Positions 44,688 to 53,838 of a stretch of DNA of 64,000 nt are shown here, one piece after another. Position numbers and translations under genes: made by a program. The notes below the pieces were generated by a model. That model worked only from the letters and a program-made list of their open reading frames with translations, made no database searches and was not told where the DNA came from. This DNA comes from Oscillospiraceae bacterium (GTDB lineage: Bacteria > Bacillota > Clostridia > Oscillospirales > CAG-272), in contig SVQK01000057.1 of NCBI GenBank assembly GCA_015065385.1, positions 1 to 64,000 on the forward strand. The letters are read 5' to 3'. Each line of letters opens with the position of its first letter. Position 1 is the first letter of the stretch.

Positions 44688-45741
44688 CGATGTTCAAAAG
44701 ACGGTAGGTCCGCGAGCCGAGGCCGATCTCCTCCGCGTGCTCCAGCGTGTGAAGGCCGTTCTGCCGCTCGATCCGCTTGACAAGCGACGCGCTGTCCGGG
44801 GCCTGATACACCAGATCGATGCACGCCTGATCGAGAGCGACGGGGTCGGCGGACGCTAAAATCCCGATGTCGTGCATGTCCGGCTCGGCGGGGTTGCCGT
44901 CGCAGTCGCAGTCCACGGAGAGGCGGTTCATCACGTTGATATAGACGATGTGCTCCGCACCGACGTGATCCCGCACGCCCGTCACCATCTCCCCGAGGGC
45001 TTCGAGCCACGCGTCCTGATCGCCGTACCAGATGCTCCCCTTGGTTTTTGTCCCGGCGGTGTGGACGTAGACCTTCCCGGAGGGCGAAGACATGCCGATC
45101 GCCACGTTCTTGATCGCTCCGCCGAAGCCCGCCATGGCGTGTCCCTTGAAGTGGGAGAGGATGAGCCAGTCCGTGTAGTTCTCCGCGTGACTGCCGACGA
45201 TGGAGCGGGTCAGGCGTGTTCCTCCCGTCACGGGCCACTCGACCTCGCCCTCCTCGTCCAGAAGATCAAAGTCCGCGATGTCAAAAAAACCGTGATCTGC
45301 CGCGACTTGTCTGTGCATGGCGGAGCTGGCGCGGGATCCGCCGTAGGCCGTGTTGCACTCGACGATGGTTCCGTCCACCTTCCGGACCAGATCCCCGATC
45401 AGTTCCGGGCGGAGGTAGTTGCTGGCGGGCGGCTCTCCGGTGGAAATCTTCACGGCGACCTTGCCGGAAGGTTCCCATCCGAGCTGCTCATAGATCCGCA
45501 CAAGACCTTCCGCGGATATGTCGGAGGTGAAATAGACGACGGGGGCGTCTTCGCTGTCCGTCTCATTGGTCTGCTGCCCAGAAGTCTGCGAAGAGGCTTC
45601 CTGCCCCTGTACCGCGGACGGGTTCGACGCGTTCCCGGTCTCGTTGTCCGATACGGTTCCTGTCGTTTTTCCCGCGCATCCGGCGAGGACCAGCGCGAGG
45701 CCGAGGGTCAGCATCCGTGCGAAGCGGTTGGTCTTTTTCAT
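44680..45741 (-). CDS. DUF362 lipoprotein
   Basis: 353 residues. Signal peptide with lipobox LVLAGC, Ser/Gln-rich linker, then a DUF362 domain: EPPASNYLRPELIGDLVR, LSHFKGHAMAGFGGAIKNVAIGM, DCDCDGNPAEPDMHDIGILASADPVALDQAC. DUF362 is often found with iron-sulfur proteins; no extra ferredoxin cysteines are seen here. ATG 45741 chosen for the signal peptide, with GAGGAC upstream. It is surface-exposed and next to a DUF4405 membrane protein, perhaps an electron-transfer pair. Confidence 0.85.
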   Translation of the reverse strand: MKKTNRFARMLTLGLALVLAGCAGKTTGTVSDNETGNASNPSAVQGQEASSQTSGQQTNETDSEDAPVVYFTSDISAEGLVRIYEQLGWEPSGKVAVKISTGEPPASNYLRPELIGDLVRKVDGTIVECNTAYGGSRASSAMHRQVAADHGFFDIADFDLLDEEGEVEWPVTGGTRLTRSIVGSHAENYTDWLILSHFKGHAMAGFGGAIKNVAIGMSSPSGKVYVHTAGTKTKGSIWYGDQDAWLEALGEMVTGVRDHVGAEHIVYINVMNRLSVDCDCDGNPAEPDMHDIGILASADPVALDQACIDLVYQAPDSASLVKRIERQNGLHTLEHAEEIGLGSRTYRLLNIDE

Positions 45742-45748
45742 TTTGTCC

Positions 45749-46477
45749 TCACTTTTTCTCAGTGTCGTTTTGATCCTTCGGAACAGCCGTGTTGTGCGGC
45801 TGTTTTTGTTTCTTCCCATCCTTTTTGCCCCCCTTCGTGAGCGACGCGCAGCAGGTCCCGAGGAAGGCGAAGGCAAGGAGCATCGTGAAATTCTCCGCGC
45901 TGACCGCCGGGGCGGATTTGCCGTAGTCGAAGAACGCGAAGGGCGAGCGGAAGAAGAGATAGCCCGGGATCCCGTTCTTCAAAAACAGCATGAATCCGAA
46001 ACCCGCGATCAGGGCGAAGACTGCCGAGAGGATCGCTTTCACCGTTTTGTTCAGCTTCCATCCTGCGGTTATTGCCGGGACGTGCAGTCCGAGGTGGAAC
46101 CCCATGAGCACGAACGACCAGTAGGACATGGAGAGATGGAACCGCCTCGCAAACGACACGGGCAGGATCCCGTAGAGGAACGGCACCGCCTTCGAACTCA
46201 TCGACATGCCGCAGACCGCTGTCAGGACGATGGAAACGAACAGAAGCGCGTTCACCGCCGTCGAGACGGTCCGGTACGCGCCGTACTTCCCCTTGAAGAG
46301 GGACGCGGACCACTTGCGGTTGAGGATGTGATGGACGATCAGAAGGACCGTCATCCCGATCCCGCACCACTCGTGGAGGGTTTCGCTCGTGACCTGATAC
46401 GCCATGAGGCAGAGAAGAAGGACGGTCATGCACACATCGACCGCCTTTTTTACGATCCTCATCCGGTTTGTCCGCAT
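45749..46477 (-). CDS. DUF4405 membrane protein (cytochrome b-like fold)
   Basis: 242 residues, about five membrane segments. LHEWCGIGMTVLLIVHHILNRKW and FHLSMSYWSFVLMGFHLGLHVP contain spaced histidines as in haem-binding b-type cytochromes, matching DUF4405. C-terminal tail is Lys-rich. Likely transfers electrons across the membrane to the adjacent DUF362 lipoprotein or flavodoxins; haem binding is inferred. Confidence 0.82.
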   Translation of the reverse strand: MRTNRMRIVKKAVDVCMTVLLLCLMAYQVTSETLHEWCGIGMTVLLIVHHILNRKWSASLFKGKYGAYRTVSTAVNALLFVSIVLTAVCGMSMSSKAVPFLYGILPVSFARRFHLSMSYWSFVLMGFHLGLHVPAITAGWKLNKTVKAILSAVFALIAGFGFMLFLKNGIPGYLFFRSPFAFFDYGKSAPAVSAENFTMLLAFAFLGTCCASLTKGGKKDGKKQKQPHNTAVPKDQNDTEKK

Positions 46478-46503
46478 TGTTCCGTCTTCCTCTTATTCCA
46501 TAT

Positions 46504-47184
46504 TCAGTTCAGTCCTTCGATCCACGACCGGAGATCGGCTTCCGACACGCTCCCCGAAAACCGCTTGCCGTCCAGCCAGTTCCCGCTTCCGGCGCGCTCG
46601 GCGAGGTTCTGCCCGCTCCGGCCGATGCCGCTGGACGCAGAGGTGCAGAAGGGGATCACGGTGATACCGTCAAAGTCACAGCTCTCGACGAAGGTGTCCA
46701 TGATCCGCGGTTCCTCGCCCCACCAGATGGGGAAGCCGACGTAGATCTTCGTGTATCCGTCGAGATCCACGGGATCGCTTCCGATCGCCGGGCGGGCGTT
46801 TTTGTCGTTCTGCTCCTTCGTGGACCGGCTGCTCGAATCGTTCCAGTTGAGGTCCGCCGAGGAGTAGGGCTCCGCCGCCGTGATCTCATAGAGATCCGCT
46901 CCCTCGATGGCCGCGATCTTTTCGGCGACGCCTTCGGTCGTTCCGGTGGCGGAGAAATAGGCGACGAGGATGGAGCCGGATTGTGCCGTGTCATCGTTGT
47001 CACCGGCAGGTTCGCCCGCAGCTTCTCCCGCAGGTTCCTCCCCGGTCCCCGCCGTGTTCACCGGACTGCCCGCCGACTGTGCAGCAGGTTCGGAATCCGA
47101 GGTTCCGCAGGCGGTGAGGCCGGGTAAGAGAAGCAGGGCGGCCAGCGTCAAAAGGGCGATGGATCTGAGGATTCTGTTTTTCAT
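46504..47184 (-). CDS. Flavodoxin-like lipoprotein
   Basis: 226 residues. Lipobox LTAC, acidic/Ala-rich linker, then a flavodoxin domain: SILVAYFSATGTTEGVAEKI (FMN phosphate loop) and VGFPIWWGEEPRIMDTFVE. It is exported, so it may serve a membrane-outside electron chain with the DUF362 and DUF4405 proteins. SD-like AAAGGAAAAC is upstream. Confidence 0.87.
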   Translation of the reverse strand: MKNRILRSIALLTLAALLLLPGLTACGTSDSEPAAQSAGSPVNTAGTGEEPAGEAAGEPAGDNDDTAQSGSILVAYFSATGTTEGVAEKIAAIEGADLYEITAAEPYSSADLNWNDSSSRSTKEQNDKNARPAIGSDPVDLDGYTKIYVGFPIWWGEEPRIMDTFVESCDFDGITVIPFCTSASSGIGRSGQNLAERAGSGNWLDGKRFSGSVSEADLRSWIEGLN

Positions 47185-47196
47185 TTTCGTTTTCCT

Positions 47197-47952
47197 TTAT
47201 TTCAGTTTGCCGTAGTCTTCGCCGGACACAGCCTCGCGCCATTCCGTGCCGGTTTCCTCCCCGGCGACCTCGACGGCGAGGTGGGAGAACCATGAGTCAG
47301 GCGCGGCTCCGTGCCAGTGTTTGACCTCGGGCGGGATGTTCACCACGGTTCCGGGCGTCATTTCGACGGGTTCCCTGCCCCACTCCTGATAATAGCCCCG
47401 GCCGCCTACGCAGATCAGCATCTGTCCGCCGCCGCTCTTCGCGTGGTGGATGTGCCAGTTGTTGCGGCATCCGGGCTCGAAGGTCACGTTAAAGACCGGG
47501 ACCTGCTCCGTCGACACGGGCGCGAGGTAGCTCTGCCCGACGAAGAACTGCCCATACGGATTCGGCTCGCCGATCGGGAAGAAGATCGTGTTCTGATAAC
47601 GGTCTTTCTCCGTCATCGCGGGTACCTCCTCGTTCCAGACCTCCTTTGCCAGACGGAACACCGCCCAGCCCTTCGGCCAGCCGACATACATCGTCGCATG
47701 GGTGATGATCGCGGCGATCTCCTCCTTTGTCACGCCGTGGGTCTTCGCGTTCTGCAGATGGTAGGCGAGCGAGGAGTCCGTGATCCCGGACGCCATCAGC
47801 GACACCACCGTGACGATGCACTTTGTCTTCACGTCGATGGCTTCTTCGTTCCACACCTCGCCGAAGAGCACGTCGTCGTTGAGGTGCGCGAACATCGGCG
47901 CGAAGTCTCCGAGCTGGGTTCTGCCCGCTGTCTGTACGATCTTTTCTTTCAT
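47197..47952 (-). CDS. Carboxymuconolactone decarboxylase-cupin fusion
   Basis: 251 residues. Residues ~20-110 form a CMD/AhpD-like helical domain (HLNDDVLFGEVW, VSLMASGITDSSLAYHLQNAKTHGVTKEE), but the AhpD CxxC pair is missing. Residues ~140-251 are a cupin with HIHHAKSGGGQ and PPEVKHWHG metal histidines. Such fusions occur beside flavin reductases and aldo/keto reductases, as here. Overlaps the AKR gene by 4 bp. Confidence 0.85.
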   Translation of the reverse strand: MKEKIVQTAGRTQLGDFAPMFAHLNDDVLFGEVWNEEAIDVKTKCIVTVVSLMASGITDSSLAYHLQNAKTHGVTKEEIAAIITHATMYVGWPKGWAVFRLAKEVWNEEVPAMTEKDRYQNTIFFPIGEPNPYGQFFVGQSYLAPVSTEQVPVFNVTFEPGCRNNWHIHHAKSGGGQMLICVGGRGYYQEWGREPVEMTPGTVVNIPPEVKHWHGAAPDSWFSHLAVEVAGEETGTEWREAVSGEDYGKLK

Positions 47953-49001
47953 TTTCCTTCTCCGATCTTCTGACCCCCGGTGGACCAGACGTGTTTTTCC
48001 TTTGCCGCCGCGGGTTTATTCTGCGCCATGACGCCCGCCAGCGAGTGCGGCACATAGGGCTCTTCCAGATAACGGATTTCCTCCGGCGTCAGCGTGAGGT
48101 CCGCCGCCTTCGCCGCGCCTTCGATGTGGTGCAGCTTCGTCGCGCCGACCACGGGCGAGGTGACCTTTGTCAGCAGCCAGGCGAGGGAGATCTCCGTCAT
48201 GCTCACGCCGTGCTTTTCCGCAAGCTCCGCGACCCGGGCGATGATCACATTGTCCTGTTCTGCCGTGGCGTCGTACTTGAACTTCGCGTAGGCGTCCTCC
48301 TCGGCGCGCTTTGTACCGCCCTCCCCGGGGAGTCTCGACAGCCTGCCGGAGGCCAGGGCGCTGTACGGCGTGAGCGCGATGTTTTCCTCGTCACAGTAGG
48401 GAACCATTTCCCGCTCCTCCTCGCGGAAGATCAGGTTGTAGTGCCCCTGCACGGAGACGAACTGTGCCCAGCCTTCCTTTTCGGCAAGCGCGTTGGCCTT
48501 CGCGATCTGCCAGGCGAAGCAGTTGGAAATGCCGATGGCCCGGGCCTTGCCCGCCTTCACGACGCGGTTCAGGCCGTCCATGATCTCCTCGACCGGCGTC
48601 TGCCAGTCCCACATGTGATAGATGTACAGGTCCACATAGTCCATTCCGAGGTTTCTGAGGCTCGTGTCGATCATGTTCCCGATGTGCTGCTGACCGCTGA
48701 CGCCGCCCGCGATCTCCTCCTGCGTCCGCGGAAGGAACTTCGTGGCGACGACCACCTCGTCGCGCTTCGCAAAGTCCCGCAGGGCCCGGCCCACATACTG
48801 CTCGCTGGTGCCGCTCTGATACGCGATGGCGGTATCGTAGAAATTGACGCCGAGCTCCAGCCCGCGCCGGATGATCTCCCGCGAATGCTCCTCGTCGAGG
48901 GTCCAGCTGTGCTGCCCCCGTCCGGAATCGCCGAATCCCATGCATCCCATGCAGATGCGGGACACGATCAGGTCGGAATTGCCGAGCTTTGTGTATTTCA
49001 T
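47949..49001 (-). CDS. Aldo/keto reductase
   Basis: 350 residues. NADPH-dependent (alpha/beta)8 oxidoreductase: CMGCMGFGDSG, VNFYDTAIAYQSG (catalytic Asp and Tyr), VVATKFL (Lys), LYIYHMWDWQTPVEEIM (His), IGISNCFAWQ. It overlaps the flavin reductase gene by 4 bp and the CMD-cupin gene by 4 bp. Confidence 0.9.
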   Translation of the reverse strand: MKYTKLGNSDLIVSRICMGCMGFGDSGRGQHSWTLDEEHSREIIRRGLELGVNFYDTAIAYQSGTSEQYVGRALRDFAKRDEVVVATKFLPRTQEEIAGGVSGQQHIGNMIDTSLRNLGMDYVDLYIYHMWDWQTPVEEIMDGLNRVVKAGKARAIGISNCFAWQIAKANALAEKEGWAQFVSVQGHYNLIFREEEREMVPYCDEENIALTPYSALASGRLSRLPGEGGTKRAEEDAYAKFKYDATAEQDNVIIARVAELAEKHGVSMTEISLAWLLTKVTSPVVGATKLHHIEGAAKAADLTLTPEEIRYLEEPYVPHSLAGVMAQNKPAAAKEKHVWSTGGQKIGEGK

Positions 49002-49561
49002 TCCGCAGCCCCCTTCTGTGCGTTCATCTTCCCGCAGTCCCCAGCCTTATCCCCGGTCAGGAAGTATTCGTAGGTCGGGAACTCGAAGAGAACGGGCTTG
49101 AATGCGTGATAGTCGATCTTTCCCTTTTCGTTCAGCACAGCCTCGTCCGCGTAGGTCGCGGTGATTTTGCAGATGAAGTTGTCGAAGTGCTCGAGCTCGT
49201 AGTTGCCGTCCACGGAGCACTCGATGGAGACCTTCGCCTCGTCGATCAGCGGCGCGCCTCCCTCGCCCATGGTCCAGGCAAACGCTTCGGATTTGTCGGC
49301 CTTATGCCCCGAGACGGTTCCCATCCTGTCGGCCTCAGCCAGCCACGACGCGTCCACCACGTTCACGGAGAGCTTTCCACCCTCCCGGATGCCCCGGTTG
49401 ATGTAGTGCGCGCCGACCAGAGACACCATCAGATGGCTGTGGGCCATGATCCCGGCGTGCGCGGCGAGGGTCCAGGTGGGCTTGCCGTCGACCATCGCGC
49501 CGACGACGACCACCGGGCAGGGATAGAGCGCGAGGGCCGCGCCGATGTTTTTCTTGCTCAT
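48998..49561 (-). CDS. Flavin reductase family protein
   Basis: 187 residues, FMN-binding split barrel: YPCPVVVVGAMVDGKPTWTLAAHAGIMAHSHLMVS and NINRGIREGGKLSVNVVD-like block. Donates reduced flavin or reduces small substrates. First structural gene after the TetR regulator (29-bp gap). Confidence 0.85.
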   Translation of the reverse strand: MSKKNIGAALALYPCPVVVVGAMVDGKPTWTLAAHAGIMAHSHLMVSLVGAHYINRGIREGGKLSVNVVDASWLAEADRMGTVSGHKADKSEAFAWTMGEGGAPLIDEAKVSIECSVDGNYELEHFDNFICKITATYADEAVLNEKGKIDYHAFKPVLFEFPTYEYFLTGDKAGDCGKMNAQKGAAE

Positions 49562-49590
49562 TTTTCTGTATCTCCTATTATGATTTATGA

Positions 49591-50217
49591 TTATGCATTT
49601 CCGAGCAGCCGGATCAGGCAGTTGTATGTGAGGTCATAGACGGTGGGATACGCGTAGTCCACGCCCGCCTCCCGCATCGCCGCCCTCTGCTTCTCCGTCA
49701 CGGCGGCGTAGGGGTAGATGCCGAACATGAAGGGGAAGAAGAGATAGATAAAATTCTCGATGTCCTCCCCGGTCATTTCCGGGCGGAATTTCAAAAGCAG
49801 CGCCCGGACGAGCCGCATGGATCTGCCATAGGAGGATTTGAAGGCGGTGAGCATTTCCTGCCTGCTGTTCGCCTCCATGTCGTAGTTGTTCATGGACAGG
49901 AGTTTCAGAAGCTGTTCCCGCTTTGCGAGGGACTCGGCGACCGCGCGGGCCAGCTCTTCGGGGGAAAGTGCGTCGTGTCCCTCGAGGATCGCGGATAGAT
50001 CCGCATTCCAGCGGTCGTATTCCCGGGCGAAGAGGGCGAGAAAGATCTCTTCCTTCGTCTCGAAATAGTTGTAGATCGTCGGCCGAGAAAAGGGGACCTC
50101 GTTCCCGATCTCCTTCAGGGTGATATCCTTGAAGCTCATGATCCCGTAGAGCTTTTCGCAGGCGTTCACGATCTCCTCGCGCCGCCCGGCGATCTGCTCG
50201 GGAGTGTTTTTGATCAT
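49591..50217 (-). CDS. TetR-family regulator of the redox operon
   Basis: 208 residues: RREEIVNACEKLYGIMSFKDITLKEIGNEVPFSRPTIYNYFETKEEIFLALF is a clean TetR HTH. It lies at the head of a minus-strand run reaching 43776. Two copies of TGACA-N3-TGTCA in its promoter suggest autoregulation. Confidence 0.9.
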   Translation of the reverse strand: MIKNTPEQIAGRREEIVNACEKLYGIMSFKDITLKEIGNEVPFSRPTIYNYFETKEEIFLALFAREYDRWNADLSAILEGHDALSPEELARAVAESLAKREQLLKLLSMNNYDMEANSRQEMLTAFKSSYGRSMRLVRALLLKFRPEMTGEDIENFIYLFFPFMFGIYPYAAVTEKQRAAMREAGVDYAYPTVYDLTYNCLIRLLGNA

Positions 50218-50241
50218 CGTTCAGCCTCCGTGCAATGATGT

Positions 50242-50291
50242 TGACAGCATGTCAGCGAACATAGTATAGCATGATTCTGACACTATGTCAA
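50242..50291 (-). promoter_or_regulatory. Promoter with two TetR operators
   Basis: Minus strand TTGACA (50291-50286), 17-bp spacer, TATACT (50268-50263). Identical operators TGACA-N3-TGTCA lie at 50242-50254 (downstream of the -10) and 50278-50290 (over the -35). Confidence 0.8.
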
Positions 50292-50574
50292 GGTATCGGT
50301 GAGAAGTTTACGGAAAGTTCATCGTTCGGACCGCGCTGTCTGGTACAAAAAAACAAACCGGCCCTGTCGGTTTCCGGAAAGGCGTTCGATGCGTCCTACC
50401 GGCAGCACGAGAGCCAGGCTGCCTTTTTCCGCCGGTATGATCTTGATCATTTCAAGCTGACGATACCCTTTCCGCTTGAGGGGCTCCTTCTGCGATTTTA
50501 CGATCTCGTCAGGAGCGGGATTTTGAAGACGGGAGAATGAGCGAAAAAGCATCGCGTTCGGAGATCCGTTTCCC
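50292..50574. other. Gap upstream of the redox operon
   Basis: About 280 bp. A plus-strand frame (50271-50540) ends FFRRYDLDHFKLTIPFPLEGLLLRFYDLV but has no SD and no recognised family. It may be a gene remnant. Confidence 0.25.
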
Positions 50575-51279
50575 TCAATACCCAAGTTCCCCCAGCCACT
50601 CGGCTACGTCCTCCCGCACGCTGTCCTGCCTGTTCTGACAGTTTTTCCCGCGGACGGCGAGGCCCTTGCCGATCTCCGCATCGGGACAGGCCACCGCGAG
50701 CTTTTTGTCGAATCCGGACAGTCTGGAACCCTCGTGCGTGGAGAAGGGAACGAGCGTCTTCCCGGCCAGGGCGTCTGCGTTGTTCTCGAAGAAGGTATAG
50801 CAGATCATCGGCCAGTCCCCCCACCAGACGGGCGCGCCGATGAAGATCGTGTCATATGCGGAGAGGTCGGGCACCTCTCCCGCGTACTCCGGACGGGCAT
50901 CCTCGTTCTGCTCCCGCTTTGCCGTGTCGGTCAGCTCCGCGTAGGTCATGGGATAGTGGTCGTCCGCGGGGACAAGCTCGAAGAGATCCGCGCCGGTCTC
51001 ATCCGCGATCATCTCCGCGACAATGGCGGTGTTGCCCTTGTCGATCACGCCGACGGTGTACTGCTCGCCCGTGCGGGAGAAACAGACGACAAGGGATCTG
51101 CCCTCCCCCGCGCTGTTGTCTTCCTGTTCCGCTTTGTTATCGGCGGACGGAGCGGCTTCGTTTGAAATATGCTCTTGTGCGGTCTGCTCCGGTTCGCTTC
51201 CCTGTCCGCACGCAGTCATGCAAAAGAGCAGACAGAAAGCCAGCGTGAGGCAGACGAGCTTTTTTCCGATTCTTTTCAT
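50575..51279 (-). CDS. Flavodoxin-like lipoprotein
   Basis: 234 residues with lipobox CMTAC, acidic linker, flavodoxin domain SLVVCFSRTGEQYTVGV, FIGAPVWWGDWPMICYTFFE. Similar plan to the protein at 46504. The ATG at 51279 follows GGAGGATC. 14 bp after the cytosolic flavodoxin, same transcript. Confidence 0.87.
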   Translation of the reverse strand: MKRIGKKLVCLTLAFCLLFCMTACGQGSEPEQTAQEHISNEAAPSADNKAEQEDNSAGEGRSLVVCFSRTGEQYTVGVIDKGNTAIVAEMIADETGADLFELVPADDHYPMTYAELTDTAKREQNEDARPEYAGEVPDLSAYDTIFIGAPVWWGDWPMICYTFFENNADALAGKTLVPFSTHEGSRLSGFDKKLAVACPDAEIGKGLAVRGKNCQNRQDSVREDVAEWLGELGY

Positions 51280-51293
51280 ACGATCCTCCGCTT

Positions 51294-51815
51294 TCAGATC
51301 AAGTCGTTCGCCGCGAGCCATTTCTTCACGGCTCCTTCGGAATTCGCCGCCTGACTGCCTGTGACGGGGAGGCCCTTTTTGAGGATTGCGCCGGGGGCGA
51401 CTTTTTTGATGTCCCGCTCGCTCACGCCCATCCCGCTGCCTTCGTTGGTGCAGAGGGGCAGGATCGTCTTGCCGGAAAAGTCGAACGCTTCGAGGAAGGT
51501 CACAACCGCCATCGGCATGGTTCCCCAGTAGTTCGGGTAGGCGAGGATCACGGTGTCATACCCGGCGAGGCTTCCGGGCAGGGAGACCAGCTCGGGACGC
51601 GCGCCGGAGCGGAGGTCCTTTTTGGCTTCGTCGATGCAGGTCATGTACACCGGGGAATAGGGGTTCTTCATCTCGATCCTGAAGCTGTCGGCACCGGTGA
51701 TTCTTTCAATGATCCCGCAGACGATCTCGGTGTTGCCGACCTTCACGAAACGCATCGCGCCGCCGAAATAGTTTTCGTCCGCTCTCGAGAAATAGGCGAT
51801 CAAAGTCTTGCTCAT
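51294..51815 (-). CDS. Flavodoxin
   Basis: 173 residues, no signal peptide: KTLIAYFSRADENYFGG opens the FMN site, TVILAYPNYWGTMPMAVVTFLE, LCTNEGSGMG. Cytosolic electron carrier. Divergent from the LysR gene, whose palindrome overlaps its -35. Confidence 0.88.
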   Translation of the reverse strand: MSKTLIAYFSRADENYFGGAMRFVKVGNTEIVCGIIERITGADSFRIEMKNPYSPVYMTCIDEAKKDLRSGARPELVSLPGSLAGYDTVILAYPNYWGTMPMAVVTFLEAFDFSGKTILPLCTNEGSGMGVSERDIKKVAPGAILKKGLPVTGSQAANSEGAVKKWLAANDLI

Positions 51816-51853
51816 GGTTTTTTCACTCCTGTTGTGTGATTTTTTCTGATTCC

Positions 51854-51904
51854 AGTATACGCCGGGGATCTTGAAAAATCAATCGAAATGCTGTATAATT
51901 GATT
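51854..51904. promoter_or_regulatory. Divergent promoters with LysR-type operator
   Basis: Plus strand TTGAAA (51871-51876), 17-bp spacer, TATAAT (51894-51899) for LysR. Minus strand TTGATT (51882-51877), 17-bp spacer, TATACT (51859-51854) for the flavodoxins. The inverted repeat AATCAAT-N14-ATTGATT (51877-51883 / 51898-51904) covers both promoters. Confidence 0.7.
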
Positions 51905-51932
51905 CAAAATCTAAATAGCTGGAGCGAAAACC

Positions 51933-52820
51933 ATGACCACCAAGCAGATCGACTACTGTATTGAGTTGGCGCATACGCTCAATTTCAGCCGGGCGGCGGA
52001 CAATCTCTACGTCAGCCAGCCGACCTTTTCTTATCAGATCCGCCTGCTCGAGGAGGAAATCGGGTTTTCCGTATTCGAACGCAGCGGCCGGGGCGCGTCT
52101 CTCACACCGGCAGGCGCGCAGTTTGTCACGTTTCTCACGGGGATGCGGGAGGACCTGAAGCGTGCGATCGAGCAGGGGCAGAATTTCAGCGCGGCCTACC
52201 GGGACTCGATCTCTCTCAGCCTGATGGTGCGGCAGGCGGTGACTTTCCTCCCGGAGGCCATGCGGATTTTCTCAAAGACCGCGCCGGAGGTGCAGATCAC
52301 GCCGGTCTTTCAGTACGAGGGCGGCGTCGAAGCGTTTCTGAAAAACGAGGTCGATCTCCTGTTCGCTCTGCGGGAGCAGACGAAGCAGATCCCGGGGATC
52401 ACGGTGTACGACCTCTTCGAGAGCCGGGTCTATCTGATCGCCGACCGGAACGACCCGCTCGCAAAGAAGGATCTCGTGCGGGAGGAAGACCTTTACGGTC
52501 GGACGCTGATGGTCGGAGGCGGATCCCCGGCGGCCCTCAGGACGGTCCAGCACCGGTTGATCGGCACGGGGAAACTCCGCTATTTCAACAGCCCGGACCA
52601 CGATTCCACCCTCGTGAACGTGGCGGCGGGACGGGGGATCTGTCTCGCGCCCGGTTTCCTGAACGACCACAGCGGCCAGTTCGCGTGGATCCCCTTTGAC
52701 TGTCCGGAGACTTTCTCCTGTGTCCTCGTCGGGCATCAGGCGGACAGAAGGCCGGGCGTCGCCGCGTTTGTCGGGATCTTGCAGAAGCTCTACCGGGAGG
52801 CCGTGGCGTTTCCATTGTGA
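51933..52820 (+). CDS. LysR-family regulator
   Basis: 295 residues: HTH in YCIELAHTLNFSRAADNLYVSQPTFSYQIRLLEEEIGF, then a two-lobe effector domain. It likely controls the divergent flavodoxin pair. Its 3' end overlaps the opposing LysR gene by 31 bp. Confidence 0.9.
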   Translation: MTTKQIDYCIELAHTLNFSRAADNLYVSQPTFSYQIRLLEEEIGFSVFERSGRGASLTPAGAQFVTFLTGMREDLKRAIEQGQNFSAAYRDSISLSLMVRQAVTFLPEAMRIFSKTAPEVQITPVFQYEGGVEAFLKNEVDLLFALREQTKQIPGITVYDLFESRVYLIADRNDPLAKKDLVREEDLYGRTLMVGGGSPAALRTVQHRLIGTGKLRYFNSPDHDSTLVNVAAGRGICLAPGFLNDHSGQFAWIPFDCPETFSCVLVGHQADRRPGVAAFVGILQKLYREAVAFPL

Positions 52821-53713
52821 GGCCGGATCCCCTCCACCCGTTCAATCGCCGAAATAAACCGCTTCACCGCCGGGGACGGATCGTTTGCGATCATCAGCCC
52901 ATAGGGGACGGTGAATTCCCGCTCCATGTCGAGGGGGATCGTCACAAGGCCCGGGTGAATATCCGCGTAGACCGGCTGGGTGACGAGGATGTAGGTGGTC
53001 ATCTCGCACAGAGTGAAGGTGTCCACGCCGTAGTAGGCCGATTCCGTGACCTTCACCGACGGATGTGCGGCGAGAAGCGTCTTCCGGAAGTCGTCCAGCT
53101 CCGCGGAAACGCCCTCCGGCGGCATGACGAGGGTTTCCCCGTCAAGGTCGTCCGCCGTGAGACGTGCTTTCCCCGCCAGACGGTGATTTCGTGCCACGGC
53201 GCAGCAGACGGGCGTGCGGGAGAGCTCGAGGAACCGGCAGGAATCCTTCCACGCCGAGGCATATATCCCCTCGAAGAGATCGAAATCCCGGCCCAGCTTC
53301 GAGAAGACGTTGTCCCGGCTGTCGTACTCCCGCATGGGGACGATCTCGATTTTCAGCTCCGGGCAGTATTCGCTGACTCGCGTCCAGAGGTCCGGCAGCA
53401 TCCGGCATTTATAAAGAAGGCTCATCCCGATCCGCACGGCGGTGTCCCCGCTGTCCGCGATCCGGCGGGCCTTTTTCACGGCGTCGTCCGCGAGATGCAG
53501 AAGGGTCTTCGCGTCCTCGTACAGAGACCGCCCGGCAGGCGTCAGCTTCACGCCCCGGTTGGAGCGGTCGAACACCCGGAAACCGAGGGAATCCTCCAGA
53601 AGATTGATCTGCTGAACCACGGCGGGCGTGGAGATATACAGGGCATCCGCGGCTTTGCCAAAGCTCCCGGCGTCCGCGGTTTTCACGAAGGTTTCAAGCT
53701 GACGGCTGATCAT
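52790..53713 (-). CDS. LysR-family regulator
   Basis: 307 residues: HTH in QLETFVKTADAGSFGKAADALYISTPAVVQQINLLEDSLGFRVFDR. Divergent from the AKR gene at 53839, its likely target. Minus-strand start ATG lies 125 bp from it. Confidence 0.9.
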   Translation of the reverse strand: MISRQLETFVKTADAGSFGKAADALYISTPAVVQQINLLEDSLGFRVFDRSNRGVKLTPAGRSLYEDAKTLLHLADDAVKKARRIADSGDTAVRIGMSLLYKCRMLPDLWTRVSEYCPELKIEIVPMREYDSRDNVFSKLGRDFDLFEGIYASAWKDSCRFLELSRTPVCCAVARNHRLAGKARLTADDLDGETLVMPPEGVSAELDDFRKTLLAAHPSVKVTESAYYGVDTFTLCEMTTYILVTQPVYADIHPGLVTIPLDMEREFTVPYGLMIANDPSPAVKRFISAIERVEGIRPHNGNATASR

Positions 53714-53748
53714 GGAATCTCTCCTGCGTTAAGTTTTGACTTGACACT

Positions 53749-53777
53749 ATGATAACATATTTGTTCTTCCCATGCAA
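53749..53777 (-). promoter_or_regulatory. Promoter of the second LysR gene
   Basis: Minus strand TTGCAT (53777-53772), 17-bp spacer, TATCAT (53754-53749). Confidence 0.55.
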
Positions 53778-53838
53778 GGGGAAATCTGTTAAAATAAGGG
53801 CGGAACGAAAAAATGAAATCAAAACACGGAGGTTCACC

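Noticed and set aside
50271-50540. Plus-strand ORF of 89 codons
   Set aside because: No SD, starts inside the TetR promoter, no recognised family.
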